Assembly: GCF_016734765.1 (NCBI RefSeq)
Contig: NZ_JAERQE010000001.1
Coordinates: forward strand, 351,597-415,596
Reading direction: 5' to 3'
Length of the DNA stretch: 64,000 bases
Source of the DNA: Microvirga soli
Lineage (GTDB): Bacteria > Pseudomonadota > Alphaproteobacteria > Rhizobiales > Beijerinckiaceae
The translations under genes were made by a program, and so were the position numbers. Every line of letters begins with the position of its first letter. The first letter of the stretch is position 1. Under the pieces are notes generated by a model that ran no database searches, was not told the origin of the DNA, and saw only the letters and a program-made list of their open reading frames with translations. Below, piece after piece: positions 29,246 to 39,321 of this stretch.

Positions 29246-30241
29246 ATGATAGAGACCGATGCAAGCATCACGCTGGAGCGGATCGAGGGCTTCATCACGG
29301 GCTTCTGGTGGATCCTGCCCAACCTCGGCATTGCCCTGGTGGTCTTCCTGATCTTTCTGGCGATTGCCTGGGCAGTCCGCAGTGCCGTGTTCCAGGTCTT
29401 CAGCCGCCGGCGGCGCCCGGATCTCGCCGTCCTTCTCGCCGGCTTCGCGCGGTGGTCGATCATCGTGCTCGGCCTTCTGGTCGTTGCGACCATCGTGTTC
29501 CCGTCGGTCAAGCCCGCCGACGTCCTGGCCACCCTGGGTGTCGGCTCCATCGCCATCGGCTTTGCGTTCAAGGACATCCTGCAAAACTGGCTTGCCGGCC
29601 TTCTGCTGCTCCTGCGGCAGCCCTTTCGCCAGGGTGATCAGGTTGTGGTGGGACCGCATGAGGGGACGGTCGAGCGCATCGAGGCTCGGGCGACCCTGAT
29701 CAGGACCTATGACGGACGTCGGGTGATCATCCCCAACAGCAGCGTCTACACCGAGTCCGTCACCGTCAACACGGCCTTCGAGCAGCGCCGGAGCGAGTAC
29801 GACGTCGGGATCGGGTACGGTGACGATGTGGGGAAAGCCTGTGAGGTGATCCGCGGCGCACTGAACGGAGTGCCGGGCGTCGCCGATGAACCCGCGCCGG
29901 AAGCCATCCCGTGGGAGCTGGCCGGGTCCAGCGTCAACATCAAGGTTCGCTGGTGGACCCGGCCGCAACGTGCCGAGGTGGTGCATGTGCGCGGACGCGT
30001 GATCCAGGCCGTCCAGCAGGCGCTGGGTGATGCGGGCATCGACCTGCCGTTCCCGACCAACGTGGTGCTCCTGCACGATCAGACCGAGGAGGCCGATGGG
30101 GACCGCACGCGCCAGCGCGAGGGATGGCCCGCGGGCGACAGACCGCCTGCTCCACGTCACCTGAACGAGGTCACCGTTGATGGTGCGGGAGAGCCCGAGC
30201 GGCAGGACGACGCGACGCGGACGGACCGCCGGCGCCACTGA
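29246..30241 (+). CDS. Small-conductance mechanosensitive channel (MscS family)
   Basis: A 331-residue channel that opens under membrane tension to protect against osmotic shock. The pore helix region is VLATLGVGSIAIGFAFKDIL and the beta domain contains RQPFRQGDQVVVG and RRVIIPNSSVYTES, typical of MscS. The ATG before IETDASIT is preceded by AGGAG at good distance. The last 45 residues are polar and rich in Arg, Asp and Pro, an extension that may be disordered. It lies 174 bases after DUF421 in an ion-homeostasis cluster. Confidence 0.93.
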   Translation: MIETDASITLERIEGFITGFWWILPNLGIALVVFLIFLAIAWAVRSAVFQVFSRRRRPDLAVLLAGFARWSIIVLGLLVVATIVFPSVKPADVLATLGVGSIAIGFAFKDILQNWLAGLLLLLRQPFRQGDQVVVGPHEGTVERIEARATLIRTYDGRRVIIPNSSVYTESVTVNTAFEQRRSEYDVGIGYGDDVGKACEVIRGALNGVPGVADEPAPEAIPWELAGSSVNIKVRWWTRPQRAEVVHVRGRVIQAVQQALGDAGIDLPFPTNVVLLHDQTEEADGDRTRQREGWPAGDRPPAPRHLNEVTVDGAGEPERQDDATRTDRRRH

Positions 30242-30540
30242 CCGAGACGGAATCCAGCCCATGTCGGGCAGCCACTGCCTTCAGGCGAGAACCTGACGGA
30301 CAAATCGTAACGCTTGGGGCACCAGTCTCGGGCCGCTGATTGGGGTAGGTTCCGCTAACTGGCCCGTTCGATCGCTAAACCGCGGCAGGACTCACCAACA
30401 ACGCTGCACCGAAAGTCAGGCTAGGGCGTTGGTGTCCACGAGTGCCTTTCTACTCATGAGAGACCCGATCCGGTGGCCACAGCCAAGGCAATCGTCTCCG
30501 TTCATCCTCCACTCCGCGCCGAAATGCACGGAGGCGGTGA
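30242..30540. other. Intergenic stretch, nothing recognised
   Basis: About 300 bases between the MscS and hydrolase genes. It should contain the hydrolase promoter; GGAGGCGG just before the hydrolase ATG is the ribosome binding site. No other signal was recognised. Confidence 0.5.
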
Positions 30541-31347
30541 ATGATGCATGTTGTTCGTCGGGGACAGGGGCGGCCCCTGCTCCTCGTTCATGGCCTGGGA
30601 GGTAGCTGGCGGTCCTGGAGCACCATCCTTCTCGCCCTTGCTCAAGAGCGTGAGGTGATCGCCATCGATCTGCCCGGTCACGGCGACACGCCCGCCGGAG
30701 CCGGTAGCGGCAACTTCACGAGCCTTGCCGATAGTGTTGATGCCTTCATCGCCGAACAGGGGCTTTCGGGAGTCGATGCCGCCGGGAGTTCGATGGGAGC
30801 GCGGCTTGTGCTAGAGTTAGCTCGTCGGGGGAGTGTTGGCGCGGTCGTTGCCCTCGATCCGGGAGGGTTTTGGCGCGGATGGGAGCGAACGTTCTTTCGC
30901 ACAACCATCGGAGCATCCATTCGGTTGGTCCGTGGTCTTGAGCCTACCCTGCCCGCGCTATCGCGCAATGTCGCGGCGCGGACGGCTCTCCTGGCGCAAC
31001 TCTCTGCACGACCGTGGGCCCTTGCTCCGGAGCTTGTCGCGACCGAGTTGAAGAGCTATGCCGCGACGCCCACCTTCGACGCTCTGGTTCAAGACTTGGC
31101 CCAGGGGCCGGAGCAGCAAGGACCAGCCGCACCCGGTTCCGGTCCGGTGATGATCGGCTGGGGCCGGCAGGATCGCCTGTGTCTGCCGCGCCAAGCAGCC
31201 CGTGCGCAGGAGGCGTTCCCGACGGCCAAACTTCATTGGTTCGACAAGTGTGGCCATTTCCCCATGTGGGATCAGCCAGAAGAGACAATACGGCTCATTC
31301 TCGAAAGCGCAGGCGGCACTCACGAGAGACCCACTGGAAGTACTTGA
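30541..31347 (+). CDS. Alpha/beta hydrolase
   Basis: A 268-residue hydrolase of the alpha/beta fold. The oxyanion region is HGLGGSWRSW, the nucleophile elbow is GSSMGA (Ser), the acid is in GRQDRLC (Asp) and the base in CGHFPMWDQP (His). All catalytic residues are present. The substrate is not predictable. No signal peptide is present, so it should be cytoplasmic. Confidence 0.9.
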   Translation: MMHVVRRGQGRPLLLVHGLGGSWRSWSTILLALAQEREVIAIDLPGHGDTPAGAGSGNFTSLADSVDAFIAEQGLSGVDAAGSSMGARLVLELARRGSVGAVVALDPGGFWRGWERTFFRTTIGASIRLVRGLEPTLPALSRNVAARTALLAQLSARPWALAPELVATELKSYAATPTFDALVQDLAQGPEQQGPAAPGSGPVMIGWGRQDRLCLPRQAARAQEAFPTAKLHWFDKCGHFPMWDQPEETIRLILESAGGTHERPTGST

Positions 31348-31719
31348 ACAGTCGCATTGGACCTGAGGCAAGCAGCATTTCTCGGGTGCCGGGTGTCAGA
31401 TTTCAATGACTGACATTCGTGTGGCAGCAACCCCTCCATTAATCGCCGGGCCCCGCAGGCAGAGCCGCTGCCCGGTTCCAACCAAACCTGAGAGCTGGGC
31501 CACCAAGGTAGATCAACAACCGCCGCAAATCCCGAATGAGTGTCGCAGGTCTATTTATTCAGTGGTCCGATCCGGATCACCAAGTTGTCCCAGCGGTCCG
31601 GCAACGAATTCAACCGGGGCCAGTTATCTGTCCAAGTGTTCTGACACGTTGCAGGCCTTTCGAGCACAACCTCGTCGAGGTCATCCAGGCAGCCGGAAAC
31701 CGAACACAAGGATATTCTC
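31348..31719. other. Intergenic stretch, nothing recognised
   Basis: About 370 bases between the hydrolase and LysM genes. Small open frames cross it, but none shows family-like sequence or a ribosome binding site. It presumably carries the LysM gene promoter. Confidence 0.5.
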
Positions 31720-32427
31720 ATGAGCGCTCGGCACTGCATTTACGGCTCCGTTGCCCTGGCACTTCTCGGCTCCAGCCCCGTTTGGGCACAACCTTCCGCC
31801 CCTTGTGGCGATGCGACCCGGGTGAGTAGATCAGACACCATCAGCAGCATCGCCGCTCGCTGCGATACGACGGAAGCCGCCATCCTGCGGGCCAACCCGG
31901 CGGTTGAGGGATCCGACGACCTTCGGGTCGGCCGGGAGCTGAAGCTCACTGGCTCGACAAATCAACCGACAACCGAGCGTCTGGGATCGCTCGCCCGCGA
32001 GGCCGGCAGCGCGCTGAGTGGAATGGCGCAGGATCTCACCTCGTCCGTGGACAACCTCCTCGACAAGAACCCGGACCTGCGTCAACGGCTGGGCGGCATC
32101 GGTGACCGGATCAGCTCCACGAACGTCGACGTGAGCAAGGCCGAGGTCGCGCTCGCGCCCGGGAATGGCATGGTCGGCACGACGGTGACCGTATCCGCCA
32201 AGGGTCTCCCCGCCGATACTGCGGTGGTCATTGGCGGTGGCGCACCTCGGACCGCCTACGAGGTTCTCCAGCAAGCCAGGACCAGCGCGGACGGGACCCT
32301 CCAGGCCACTGTGAGAGTGCCTGACTGGAGCGCCGGTCAGGAGCGTTTCGTAGTGACCGTGGCTGCCGAAGAGGCGGAGTGGAAGGTGCGTTCCGCTCCC
32401 TTCCAGATCACCGGCACAAAGCTCTGA
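31720..32427 (+). CDS. Secreted LysM-domain protein
   Basis: A 235-residue exported protein. It has a typical signal peptide (GSVALALLGSSPVWAQP, cleavage probably after WAQ or nearby). Residues about 35-75 form a LysM domain (TRVSRSDTISSIAARC, ILRANPAV, LRVGRELKL), which binds peptidoglycan. A central amphipathic segment and a C-terminal beta-rich domain follow. It likely works in the periplasm as a cell-wall-associated protein. It is convergent with the next gene. Confidence 0.85.
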   Translation: MSARHCIYGSVALALLGSSPVWAQPSAPCGDATRVSRSDTISSIAARCDTTEAAILRANPAVEGSDDLRVGRELKLTGSTNQPTTERLGSLAREAGSALSGMAQDLTSSVDNLLDKNPDLRQRLGGIGDRISSTNVDVSKAEVALAPGNGMVGTTVTVSAKGLPADTAVVIGGGAPRTAYEVLQQARTSADGTLQATVRVPDWSAGQERFVVTVAAEEAEWKVRSAPFQITGTKL

Positions 32428-32553
32428 TGGACGCCGCATACCAGCACCTGACAGGCTCGCGCGTCCTGAGTGCGGGAGCCTTTGCCCTGGGATGGTAGAT
32501 GATCGCGCCCGCCCCTTGCGCTGCGGTCCACTGGGTGACCAGCAGGCGACGCA

Positions 32554-33066
32554 TCATTGCACTTGTGGCTCCATCATCTCGAGCAGGAAGGCAAGCAGGC
32601 TGCCGGCCTTGGCAAAGCTGAGCGGATCATTGGAAGCCAGGCATCGGCCGTCACGGACACCACGACAGCACATGCTGGAAAGCTCCCGCCGGAACGTGGG
32701 GTGATATGCCGGCGGTCCATCCCATTGTGGAAGCTGATAGCGGACCCATCGCACCCACTCCGGACCGAACACTCGCGAGCACACCTCGGTGGCTGCACCC
32801 TGGAGGAGTTCACGGGTCTTCCCCAGTTCAGCCGCATTCTGGATCTCAGGAATGGTGCGGGCGTAGCCCTCGAGGGCGCCCACGATGTAGGCTCCGATCA
32901 GCAGATCGGTCATGCTGCTGTGCGACGGGAGGAGCGCCCCGCGCCGTCCTGTGATGGCGAACACCTGATCCTCCACGTGTCGGCCCACGCGATCGATCAT
33001 CTCCGGGACCCACGCGGATTGTGCGGTCTTGCTGTTCCCAGGACCTCGGAGCCAGTTCAGCATCAT
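32554..33066 (-). CDS. Hypothetical protein
   Basis: Not recognised. A 170-residue, mostly helical soluble protein with several Trp and four Cys residues. No known motif was seen. The ATG-ATG start lies in a plausible context and the frame has normal codon use. It is convergent with the LysM gene and divergent from a small membrane protein. Confidence 0.6.
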   Translation of the reverse strand: MMLNWLRGPGNSKTAQSAWVPEMIDRVGRHVEDQVFAITGRRGALLPSHSSMTDLLIGAYIVGALEGYARTIPEIQNAAELGKTRELLQGAATEVCSRVFGPEWVRWVRYQLPQWDGPPAYHPTFRRELSSMCCRGVRDGRCLASNDPLSFAKAGSLLAFLLEMMEPQVQ

Positions 33067-33168
33067 CCTTATCCTGACCTGCCCTCAAAGAGATGCCATG
33101 GCACTCATGGACCTCACAAGCGTAACGCGCAATCCCGGCGAGCAGCAGAGTTGCTCCTGGATTGTTGA

Positions 33169-33429
33169 ATGGAGCAGGGCTTGAGCGTTCCCGTGATTTC
33201 CCCGACGGTCGTCAGAGCCCCGTCGGGGAGGCTGAAGGGGACAACAGTGGGTGTGATGCTTGGACTTGCAATGCTGGGTATCGCGGCAGCGCTGCTCCTT
33301 CTGGGGCGTCCCCGCAAGGGCGAGGACATGCGCCCGTTCATGACCTCGTCACTGGTTTACGCCGTCTATCCCGCGACGATCCTTGTGTTCATGGCCATGG
33401 GGATGCTGACTATTGTGATGAACTTGTAA
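33169..33429 (+). CDS. Small membrane protein, hypothetical
   Basis: Up to 86 residues with two hydrophobic segments (VGVMLGLAMLGIAAALLLLG and VYAVYPATILVFMAMGMLTI). The first 28 residues are not hydrophobic, and GTG or ATG codons around 33.24 kb may be the true start. Function unknown. It lies convergent to the NhaA gene. Confidence 0.5.
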   Translation: MEQGLSVPVISPTVVRAPSGRLKGTTVGVMLGLAMLGIAAALLLLGRPRKGEDMRPFMTSSLVYAVYPATILVFMAMGMLTIVMNL

Positions 33430-33469
33430 CGGCAAAATGGAACGAGGCCGGCGGCCACCCCCATTCCCG

Positions 33470-34660
33470 TCACCGCGACTTGGTGGGCTTCGCCTCCGGC
33501 TTCGCTATGCCCAGAAGAGCTGCGCCGACCAGAGCCGACAGCCCGGACCCGAGCAACACTCCAAGCTTCGTGGCATCCTGCAACTCCGGTGAGGTCGGGA
33601 AGGCCAGCAGCCCGATGAACAGGCTCATGGTGAAGCCGATCCCACACAGCAGCGCCACGCCGTAGAACTGCGTCCAGGTGGCGTTCGCCGGCAGGTCTGC
33701 CCAGTCCATGCGGATCGCCACCCACGAGAAGGCGAACACCCCTACCTGCTTGCCCATGAACAATCCCAGCGCGACCCCGAGCGGCACCGGGCTGAGGAGG
33801 GATGCCAGCGACATCCCGCTGAATGAGACCCCGGCATTGGCGAAGCCGAAGACCGGGACGATCAGGAACGCCACCCAGTGCTGAAGACCGTGTTCAAGCT
33901 GGTGCAGCGGCGAGGTCGCGTCCTCCGGCTTGCCGGGAGAGGCCCGCAGCGGGATCGTGAGCGCCAGGGCTACACCCGCCAAAGTCGCGTGGATGCCGGA
34001 CAGGAACACCAGGATCCAGAGCACGACGCCGAGCAGGAGATAGGGTTTCAGGTCGGTGAACCCCGCCCGGTTCAGTCCCATGAGGAGAACCAGCACGAAG
34101 GCTGCGCCTCCCAAGGCGTAGAGGTTGAGGTCGCCGGTATAGAACACCGCGATGATGAGCACCGCCCCGAGGTCGTCGAGAATGGCGAGCGCGGTCAGGA
34201 ACACCTTGAGCGAGACCGGCACCCGCGGTCCGAGCAGGGACAGGACACCGAGCGCGAAGGCGATGTCGGTGGCGGCCGGAATGGCCCAGCCGCGCGGGTG
34301 GCCATCGGGTCCGCCGTTGAAGGCGAGGTAAATTGCGGCCGGCACGATCATGCCGCCAAGGGCGGCGATGCCGGGCAAAACCCTGCGCGACCAGGTGGAA
34401 AGCTGACCGTCCAGCATCTCGCGCTTGATCTCCAAGCCGACCATCAGAAAGAACACTGCCATCAGGGCATCGTTGACCCAATGCAGCACCGACAGGCCGA
34501 GCAAGTAGCTGTGAAGCACCTCGAAGTACGCACCGCTCACGGGCGAGTTGGCGACGACCAGAGCCAGGGCCGCCGCCCCCATGAGGACGATGCCGCCCGA
34601 GGCTTCGCTGTTGAAGAAGGAGCGCAGGGCTGAGCGGGGACGAGCGGCGGCTGGGGGCAT
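33470..34660 (-). CDS. nhaA: Na+/H+ antiporter NhaA
   Basis: A 396-residue inner-membrane antiporter that extrudes Na+ in exchange for protons. Landmark sequences are [37 protein letters not shown] and [15 protein letters not shown], the last carrying the paired Asp residues of the ion site. The ATG before [12 protein letters not shown] has AGGAG nine bases upstream; the frame is open 99 codons further but that part is not NhaA-like. It adds to the ion-homeostasis genes in this part of the element. Confidence 0.94.
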   Translation of the reverse strand: MPPAAARPRSALRSFFNSEASGGIVLMGAAALALVVANSPVSGAYFEVLHSYLLGLSVLHWVNDALMAVFFLMVGLEIKREMLDGQLSTWSRRVLPGIAALGGMIVPAAIYLAFNGGPDGHPRGWAIPAATDIAFALGVLSLLGPRVPVSLKVFLTALAILDDLGAVLIIAVFYTGDLNLYALGGAAFVLVLLMGLNRAGFTDLKPYLLLGVVLWILVFLSGIHATLAGVALALTIPLRASPGKPEDATSPLHQLEHGLQHWVAFLIVPVFGFANAGVSFSGMSLASLLSPVPLGVALGLFMGKQVGVFAFSWVAIRMDWADLPANATWTQFYGVALLCGIGFTMSLFIGLLAFPTSPELQDATKLGVLLGSGLSALVGAALLGIAKPEAKPTKSR

Positions 34661-34800
34661 ATCGGCTCCTGATCGAACTGCGGTTGGAAGCTTGGTTTCA
34701 CGGATCGTGAGTACGCTCAAGCGGAACGGATCGCGCAGAGAGCCTTCCAGAGAAGATAAAGCCACGCTCTTGCCGTGCAGGACTATCTTAGGCACAAGCA

Positions 34801-35022
34801 GTGCCGGATTCCGCGCGAGGCCCTGCATTGACCCCACACCCGATTTCCACCGCTCCACAGGAGGATGATCGCCCCCTGCTGCTTTTCTGCCCGGAGCAAG
34901 GTGGTTGGCACACAGGCGTATGGTTTTTGGGGAAGTGGCTGGCCTACATCGATACAAGTGTCGTGCTGTTCCCGACCCATTGGCTCCCCGTCCCTCCCGA
35001 TCCTCCTGCCGCCGCAGCCTAG
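34801..35022 (+). CDS. Small hypothetical protein
   Basis: A 73-residue product possibly starting at GTG. The segment [18 protein letters not shown], then [11 protein letters not shown] and [11 protein letters not shown] resembles short Trp-rich proteins common in Hyphomicrobiales mobile regions. No function is known. It is divergent from nhaA. Confidence 0.45.
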   Translation: MPDSARGPALTPHPISTAPQEDDRPLLLFCPEQGGWHTGVWFLGKWLAYIDTSVVLFPTHWLPVPPDPPAAAA

Positions 35023-35376
35023 AACATCAAAGGGCGAAGCAAGGCAATCGCCCCCCAGTGGACCCAATGCATGTCCTGTCAGGGCGAGGCCCCTACCTGC
35101 TTTGCAGATTTGGAAGGTCTCTTATGGGTCAATCCAGGGTATTCCCTGCTTTTCAGGAGCGTCCGGTGTTCCTTACTAGAGCAGACTCTCGGCCTCCTTC
35201 CGAGAAGTGCCACGAGTTGACGTTGGCTGTGCGCCCGGAAGTAGGCCCTCGGGATCAAAGGGAGCTGTCGTTCCACTCTCAACCGGCAATCCTGCGGCCC
35301 ACCTTGCCCGACCAGACTGACGCCAGCACATATTAGTCGGTGTCGATCCGCTCACCAGGCTCGCCTTCAATTCCGA
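35023..35376. other. Intergenic stretch, nothing recognised
   Basis: About 350 bases downstream of the leftward GHKL gene. No gene, clear terminator or repeat was recognised. Confidence 0.45.
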
Positions 35377-36948
35377 TCAGGCATCCGTTTGAATCTTGTG
35401 AAGCGTGGAAAGAATCTGACGGATCAGTCGATCCGCTTCCTTCAATTCATTGTCGGGAATGGTCGGATCAGTTCGAGCGTAAGTAAGGTCGTCCCTGCGC
35501 CTCGCCAGGTTTTCGATCTCAATCCAGATGTCCTCGGACAGTGGAACCGCTTTCTTCAACTCAGACGAGACCTGTGGCGCGCGCGTCAGCAGCTTTTTCA
35601 GCCCCTTCTCGCTTACGGCCGATTTCGCAGTGTTGACGAGATAAGAGCGCAGGGCGGACGTAAGGGTAAGGTCCAGCAAGTTCAAAGCGAACCAGTTCGC
35701 GTGTGCGAGCGGCTGTTTCGCAATCGTCTCGGCAGCCACGACACCCTCGAACAGGCCCGTCACCCAAGGCGATTTTTTTGCCAGGCGAGCGTTACGAGCG
35801 GCCATTCGCTCAGACAGTCTCGGACGGGATTTGGGCGGATCCGGCAGATGGGACTTCCTAGCGGTCAGAAAATCCTCAATAGGAATGTGCTCGATTTCGC
35901 CTTTGGCATGCGCGAAAATCTTCTCGGGCCAACTGCCCTCCCAGATTCTCGATATCCGGGCGTAATCCGACACGACCGTCACAAGCCAGTTGTGCAGCGC
36001 CATGAACACATTGTGCTTTGTACTGATGTCGGACTTGGCGCTGTTCCATGGCATCGACGCCGCATCGCCGCGCAGATGCACGATAACCTTGGTCAGGGAG
36101 ACCTTGGGGTGTGGCTTGCCGGCCTGGCCAGTCGTGAAGCCGACCTCGAAGGATTTCACCGCCGGCGCGACCAAGCGATCGTTGCAATAGAAATAGACCC
36201 CATACTCGCCGGCAATCGGACTCGACGCGCTGCTCAATCCCGCCACGACCTCGACCTCGACGTCGCGGTTCTCTGCCGTCCGTATCAGGCCGGTGTATCT
36301 CCTTGGCCCGTAATCCGGCGGATACGACCAGTCGTCGAAGACGCGAGGCTGCACGGACACGCCATCGAGTTCGAGCCTGACTTCCGGACGCTCCAGAAAC
36401 TTGGCGTACGTCGCACCGAGATGTTCCCGCAGATGATCTTTCGCCTCTTGAGTGATCTGTACACGGAGTTTTTGCAGTTCAACCCGCGTCGTCCGGGGCG
36501 GGAGGTGATCCGACTGGAAGAGGGGAAGTGTCCATTCCTCGTCTTCCAGCCAATCCTCGTCGAATTCGACCTGGTAGGTTTCGCCGGAGCCATGCCTTGT
36601 CTTGATGCGCACGTCTCGCGCCAAGGCGACCACAGCTCTCTTTGCCCCCACGCCGAAGATGCCAATCGTTTGGTCGGTCGGAGATGATCCGGTCTGGCCG
36701 GGACCGACGATGAACCGCAGTTCCTCGCGAGTCAGGCCGCCAGCATTGTCTTCGACCTCGATCGTGCCGAGTTCAGCATCGAGATGCACCTTTATAATGA
36801 TGCTTCCATCCCGGCCGGATCGTGTCCAGACGTCGAAGCCGTTGTCCACCAGTTCGCAGATTGCCTTGTTCAGATCGTAGTCGGCGATGATCGACAGGAA
36901 CAGTCGTTTGGACGGTACGGCGTCCAACGTCCCGACTTGTTGCTTCAT
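35377..36948 (-). CDS. GHKL (HSP90-like) ATPase, candidate defence component
   Basis: A 523-residue protein with an N-terminal GHKL ATPase fold: KAICELVDNGFDVW (N box), IEVEDNAGGLTREEL, and GIFGVGAKRAVVALA (glycine-rich lid). It is not a histidine kinase, gyrase or Hsp90 by overall layout. The remaining 350 residues are unrecognised apart from a helical C-terminus. It is transcribed away from an HNH-ABC ATPase/HNH pair, with 83 bases between the starts. Such divergent pairs usually work together, so a defence function is inferred. The ATG follows the Gly-rich leader GGGGGGAACC. Confidence 0.8.
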   Translation of the reverse strand: MKQQVGTLDAVPSKRLFLSIIADYDLNKAICELVDNGFDVWTRSGRDGSIIIKVHLDAELGTIEVEDNAGGLTREELRFIVGPGQTGSSPTDQTIGIFGVGAKRAVVALARDVRIKTRHGSGETYQVEFDEDWLEDEEWTLPLFQSDHLPPRTTRVELQKLRVQITQEAKDHLREHLGATYAKFLERPEVRLELDGVSVQPRVFDDWSYPPDYGPRRYTGLIRTAENRDVEVEVVAGLSSASSPIAGEYGVYFYCNDRLVAPAVKSFEVGFTTGQAGKPHPKVSLTKVIVHLRGDAASMPWNSAKSDISTKHNVFMALHNWLVTVVSDYARISRIWEGSWPEKIFAHAKGEIEHIPIEDFLTARKSHLPDPPKSRPRLSERMAARNARLAKKSPWVTGLFEGVVAAETIAKQPLAHANWFALNLLDLTLTSALRSYLVNTAKSAVSEKGLKKLLTRAPQVSSELKKAVPLSEDIWIEIENLARRRDDLTYARTDPTIPDNELKEADRLIRQILSTLHKIQTDA

Positions 36949-37031
36949 CCTTTTGGTTCCCCCCGGAGCCAGATCTTTACTAAGATAACAAACTTGGCAA
37001 TAGAGGGCTCGTATAAGTTTCCGGGGGGAGC

Positions 37032-39320
37032 GTGCAGTACGTCGATAGAAGTCGGGTTCCGCCACCCGCGCCCTTTCGCGACGAGGCGGCAAGAGTGGAG
37101 AGGCTTGAACTACTCTCCTACATGAGCGAGCCGTCCGAACGGCTCTCCCAGACGACACCGAGCCGAGGCCGTTTCGAATTGGCCCACGAAGAAACGCTCG
37201 CAGCACTGGAAGAGCTCTTCCGGGGCCGGTGCGCCTTTTGCGAGACACGTGGACGACTGAATGCACGCCTTTTTCGGCCTGACAGAGAAGCAGAACCGCT
37301 AGCGCGCTCAGAGTTCGCACACCTCTTTTATGCATGGCTGCGAACGGATTGGGGCAATACGTATGCCGTATGCGGCGAATGCGCGATTGCGGCTGGGAAC
37401 CGATTTCCGACCACCAAACCGGACCGTGGTCAACTGCCGAGCCTTGATCAATTGGAAGCGTTTGCGAACGAAAACTATGGTCTATGGCGATTCGGCCATC
37501 GAGATGGACGAGCACTTCTGGACCCTTGCGAGGACCGCAACTTCGCTGCCCATCTCAGCTTCAGTCGTTCTGGAGTGATAGAGGCGTTTTCGAAGAAGGG
37601 CGCGCAGACGATCGCCACTTTCAACCTCGATCGCGCCGATTTGGTGAGGTCGCGTGCTGCCGCTTTCGAAACCTACATCCATACGCTGCTCGATGAGTTG
37701 GAGCGTGGCATAAGGCCGAACGTTTTCGACTTCCCCTCGCTTGAATACGGCGGAGGTTGGAGCCTGTTACTTCGCAGGATGTTGAAGGCGACGGAAAGCC
37801 GGATCGGCCGTGATCTTCCTTTGCAATCCAACCGCGTTGGCTCGACGGTTGCTAGCGTCTGGAGTGCGCCGATCGAACGCCAAGCATTCCTGTTGGCATT
37901 GGAGGACGTTTGGGGCCCGACGGAACGCGCAACGGTCAACCGCCCAACCGGAGAGGGCGAGACGCGTCGGCTCGTCAGAGTCGAGCTTCGCAATTTCAAG
38001 GCGCTGCAAGATCTCCGAGCGCCGCTCCCGCCGGCGGTGACCGCCGACCTGAAGACGGGCCGCGAGGCCGAAGCTTGCGCGTTGTTGATCTTGGGCGAGA
38101 ATGCCGCGGGCAAGAGCTCGATCCTGGAGGCGATCGCACTTGCCTTGATGGATGCGAAGGTTCGATCCAACATTGTCCGCTCGCCTCGGGATTTCATCCT
38201 CGACCCGTCACTGATGGGGTCTGAGGGCCAAGGCCCGCCACCTTCCGCGACCGTGACATTGGGCTTCGCTGATGGTGCCAACCTGACCTTGGAGATCGCG
38301 GACGGCATAGCTGAAAGAGGTGTCACGGACAGCTTGCCACCGGTCTTCGCCTACGGGGCCTTCCGGCAATACGCGAACGGCTCGCCGAGGAGGCCCCCGA
38401 AGGATCACGTCGCCACGCTGTTCAAGTCGGACACCCTGCTCGCCAATCCAGAGCAATGGCTTCTGAGTCTGCCGACCCAGGAGTTCGCCATGGTCGCCAG
38501 GGCGCTCCAGCAAATCCTGATCATTGAGGGAGAATACGACATCGTGGAGCGAGACGAAGCCAACCGGCGATGCCTTATCGTGACGAAGGTTGGTGACGGG
38601 TCGGAGGCTCGCTTCGTCAAAACGCCGCTTAGGGTCGTCTCGTCGGGCTTCCGATCCGTTCTCGCCATGGTGTGCGACGTATTCGCCGGACTGCTCTCGA
38701 TGCAAAAGGCGTCCGGACGGAAGAGTTTCAGCGAACTGGAGCCGGTCATCTTGATCGACGAGGTCGAAGCCCACCTTCATCCTCGCTGGAAGATGCAAAT
38801 TATGACCGCGCTCCGAAGGGTGTTTCCCAAAGCTGTGGTTGTCGCGACCACGCACGATCCGCTTTGCCTGCGAGGGATGCACGATCAGGAGGTAATCGTC
38901 CTCAATCGGGCCCTCAAGGCGGATGACGAGGAACTAGGTGCACTCCCGGTTTTCGTCGAGACGATCACTGAACTGCCCAACGTCGAGGACCTGACGATCG
39001 AGCAGCTCCTGACATCCGATTTCTTCTCCATGTTCAGCACGGATGCGCCCGCTACGGAGTTTCGGCTTGCCAAGCTCGGGGATCTTATAGCGAAGGAAGC
39101 GACTCCAGGCGGTCTGACGGACGCGGAGCGCGACGTGCTGAATGGACTTCGTGCCGAGATAGCCCATTCGCTACCGCTCGGCTCCTCCGAGGTCCAGCGC
39201 CTGGTCGAGGAGGCAGTGTTCGACCACGTGCAGAAGCGTCGAGGGACCAGAGGCGTCCAACTAGAAAGTCTAAAGGCAGAGACGCGCGAGCGCATCGCGA
39301 AGGCATTGGAGGCATACTGA
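37032..39320 (+). CDS. ABC-type (SMC-like) ATPase with N-terminal degenerate HNH domain
   Basis: A 762-residue fusion. Residues about 60-130 look like an HNH domain with zinc Cys pairs (RCAFCE and AVCGEC), but the catalytic His of the family is replaced (ARLFRPD where the partner has VEHYRPK). Residues about 310-700 are an ABC/RecF-like ATPase: Walker A LGENAAGKSS, a signature-like SSGFRSVLAM, Walker B PVILIDEVEAHLHP and switch His TTHDPLCLRG. This recalls PtuA of Septu, but with an HNH-like domain attached. GTG start after GGGGGAG. The next gene starts one base after its stop. Confidence 0.85.
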   Translation: MQYVDRSRVPPPAPFRDEAARVERLELLSYMSEPSERLSQTTPSRGRFELAHEETLAALEELFRGRCAFCETRGRLNARLFRPDREAEPLARSEFAHLFYAWLRTDWGNTYAVCGECAIAAGNRFPTTKPDRGQLPSLDQLEAFANENYGLWRFGHRDGRALLDPCEDRNFAAHLSFSRSGVIEAFSKKGAQTIATFNLDRADLVRSRAAAFETYIHTLLDELERGIRPNVFDFPSLEYGGGWSLLLRRMLKATESRIGRDLPLQSNRVGSTVASVWSAPIERQAFLLALEDVWGPTERATVNRPTGEGETRRLVRVELRNFKALQDLRAPLPPAVTADLKTGREAEACALLILGENAAGKSSILEAIALALMDAKVRSNIVRSPRDFILDPSLMGSEGQGPPPSATVTLGFADGANLTLEIADGIAERGVTDSLPPVFAYGAFRQYANGSPRRPPKDHVATLFKSDTLLANPEQWLLSLPTQEFAMVARALQQILIIEGEYDIVERDEANRRCLIVTKVGDGSEARFVKTPLRVVSSGFRSVLAMVCDVFAGLLSMQKASGRKSFSELEPVILIDEVEAHLHPRWKMQIMTALRRVFPKAVVVATTHDPLCLRGMHDQEVIVLNRALKADDEELGALPVFVETITELPNVEDLTIEQLLTSDFFSMFSTDAPATEFRLAKLGDLIAKEATPGGLTDAERDVLNGLRAEIAHSLPLGSSEVQRLVEEAVFDHVQKRRGTRGVQLESLKAETRERIAKALEAY

Positions 39321-39321
39321 C

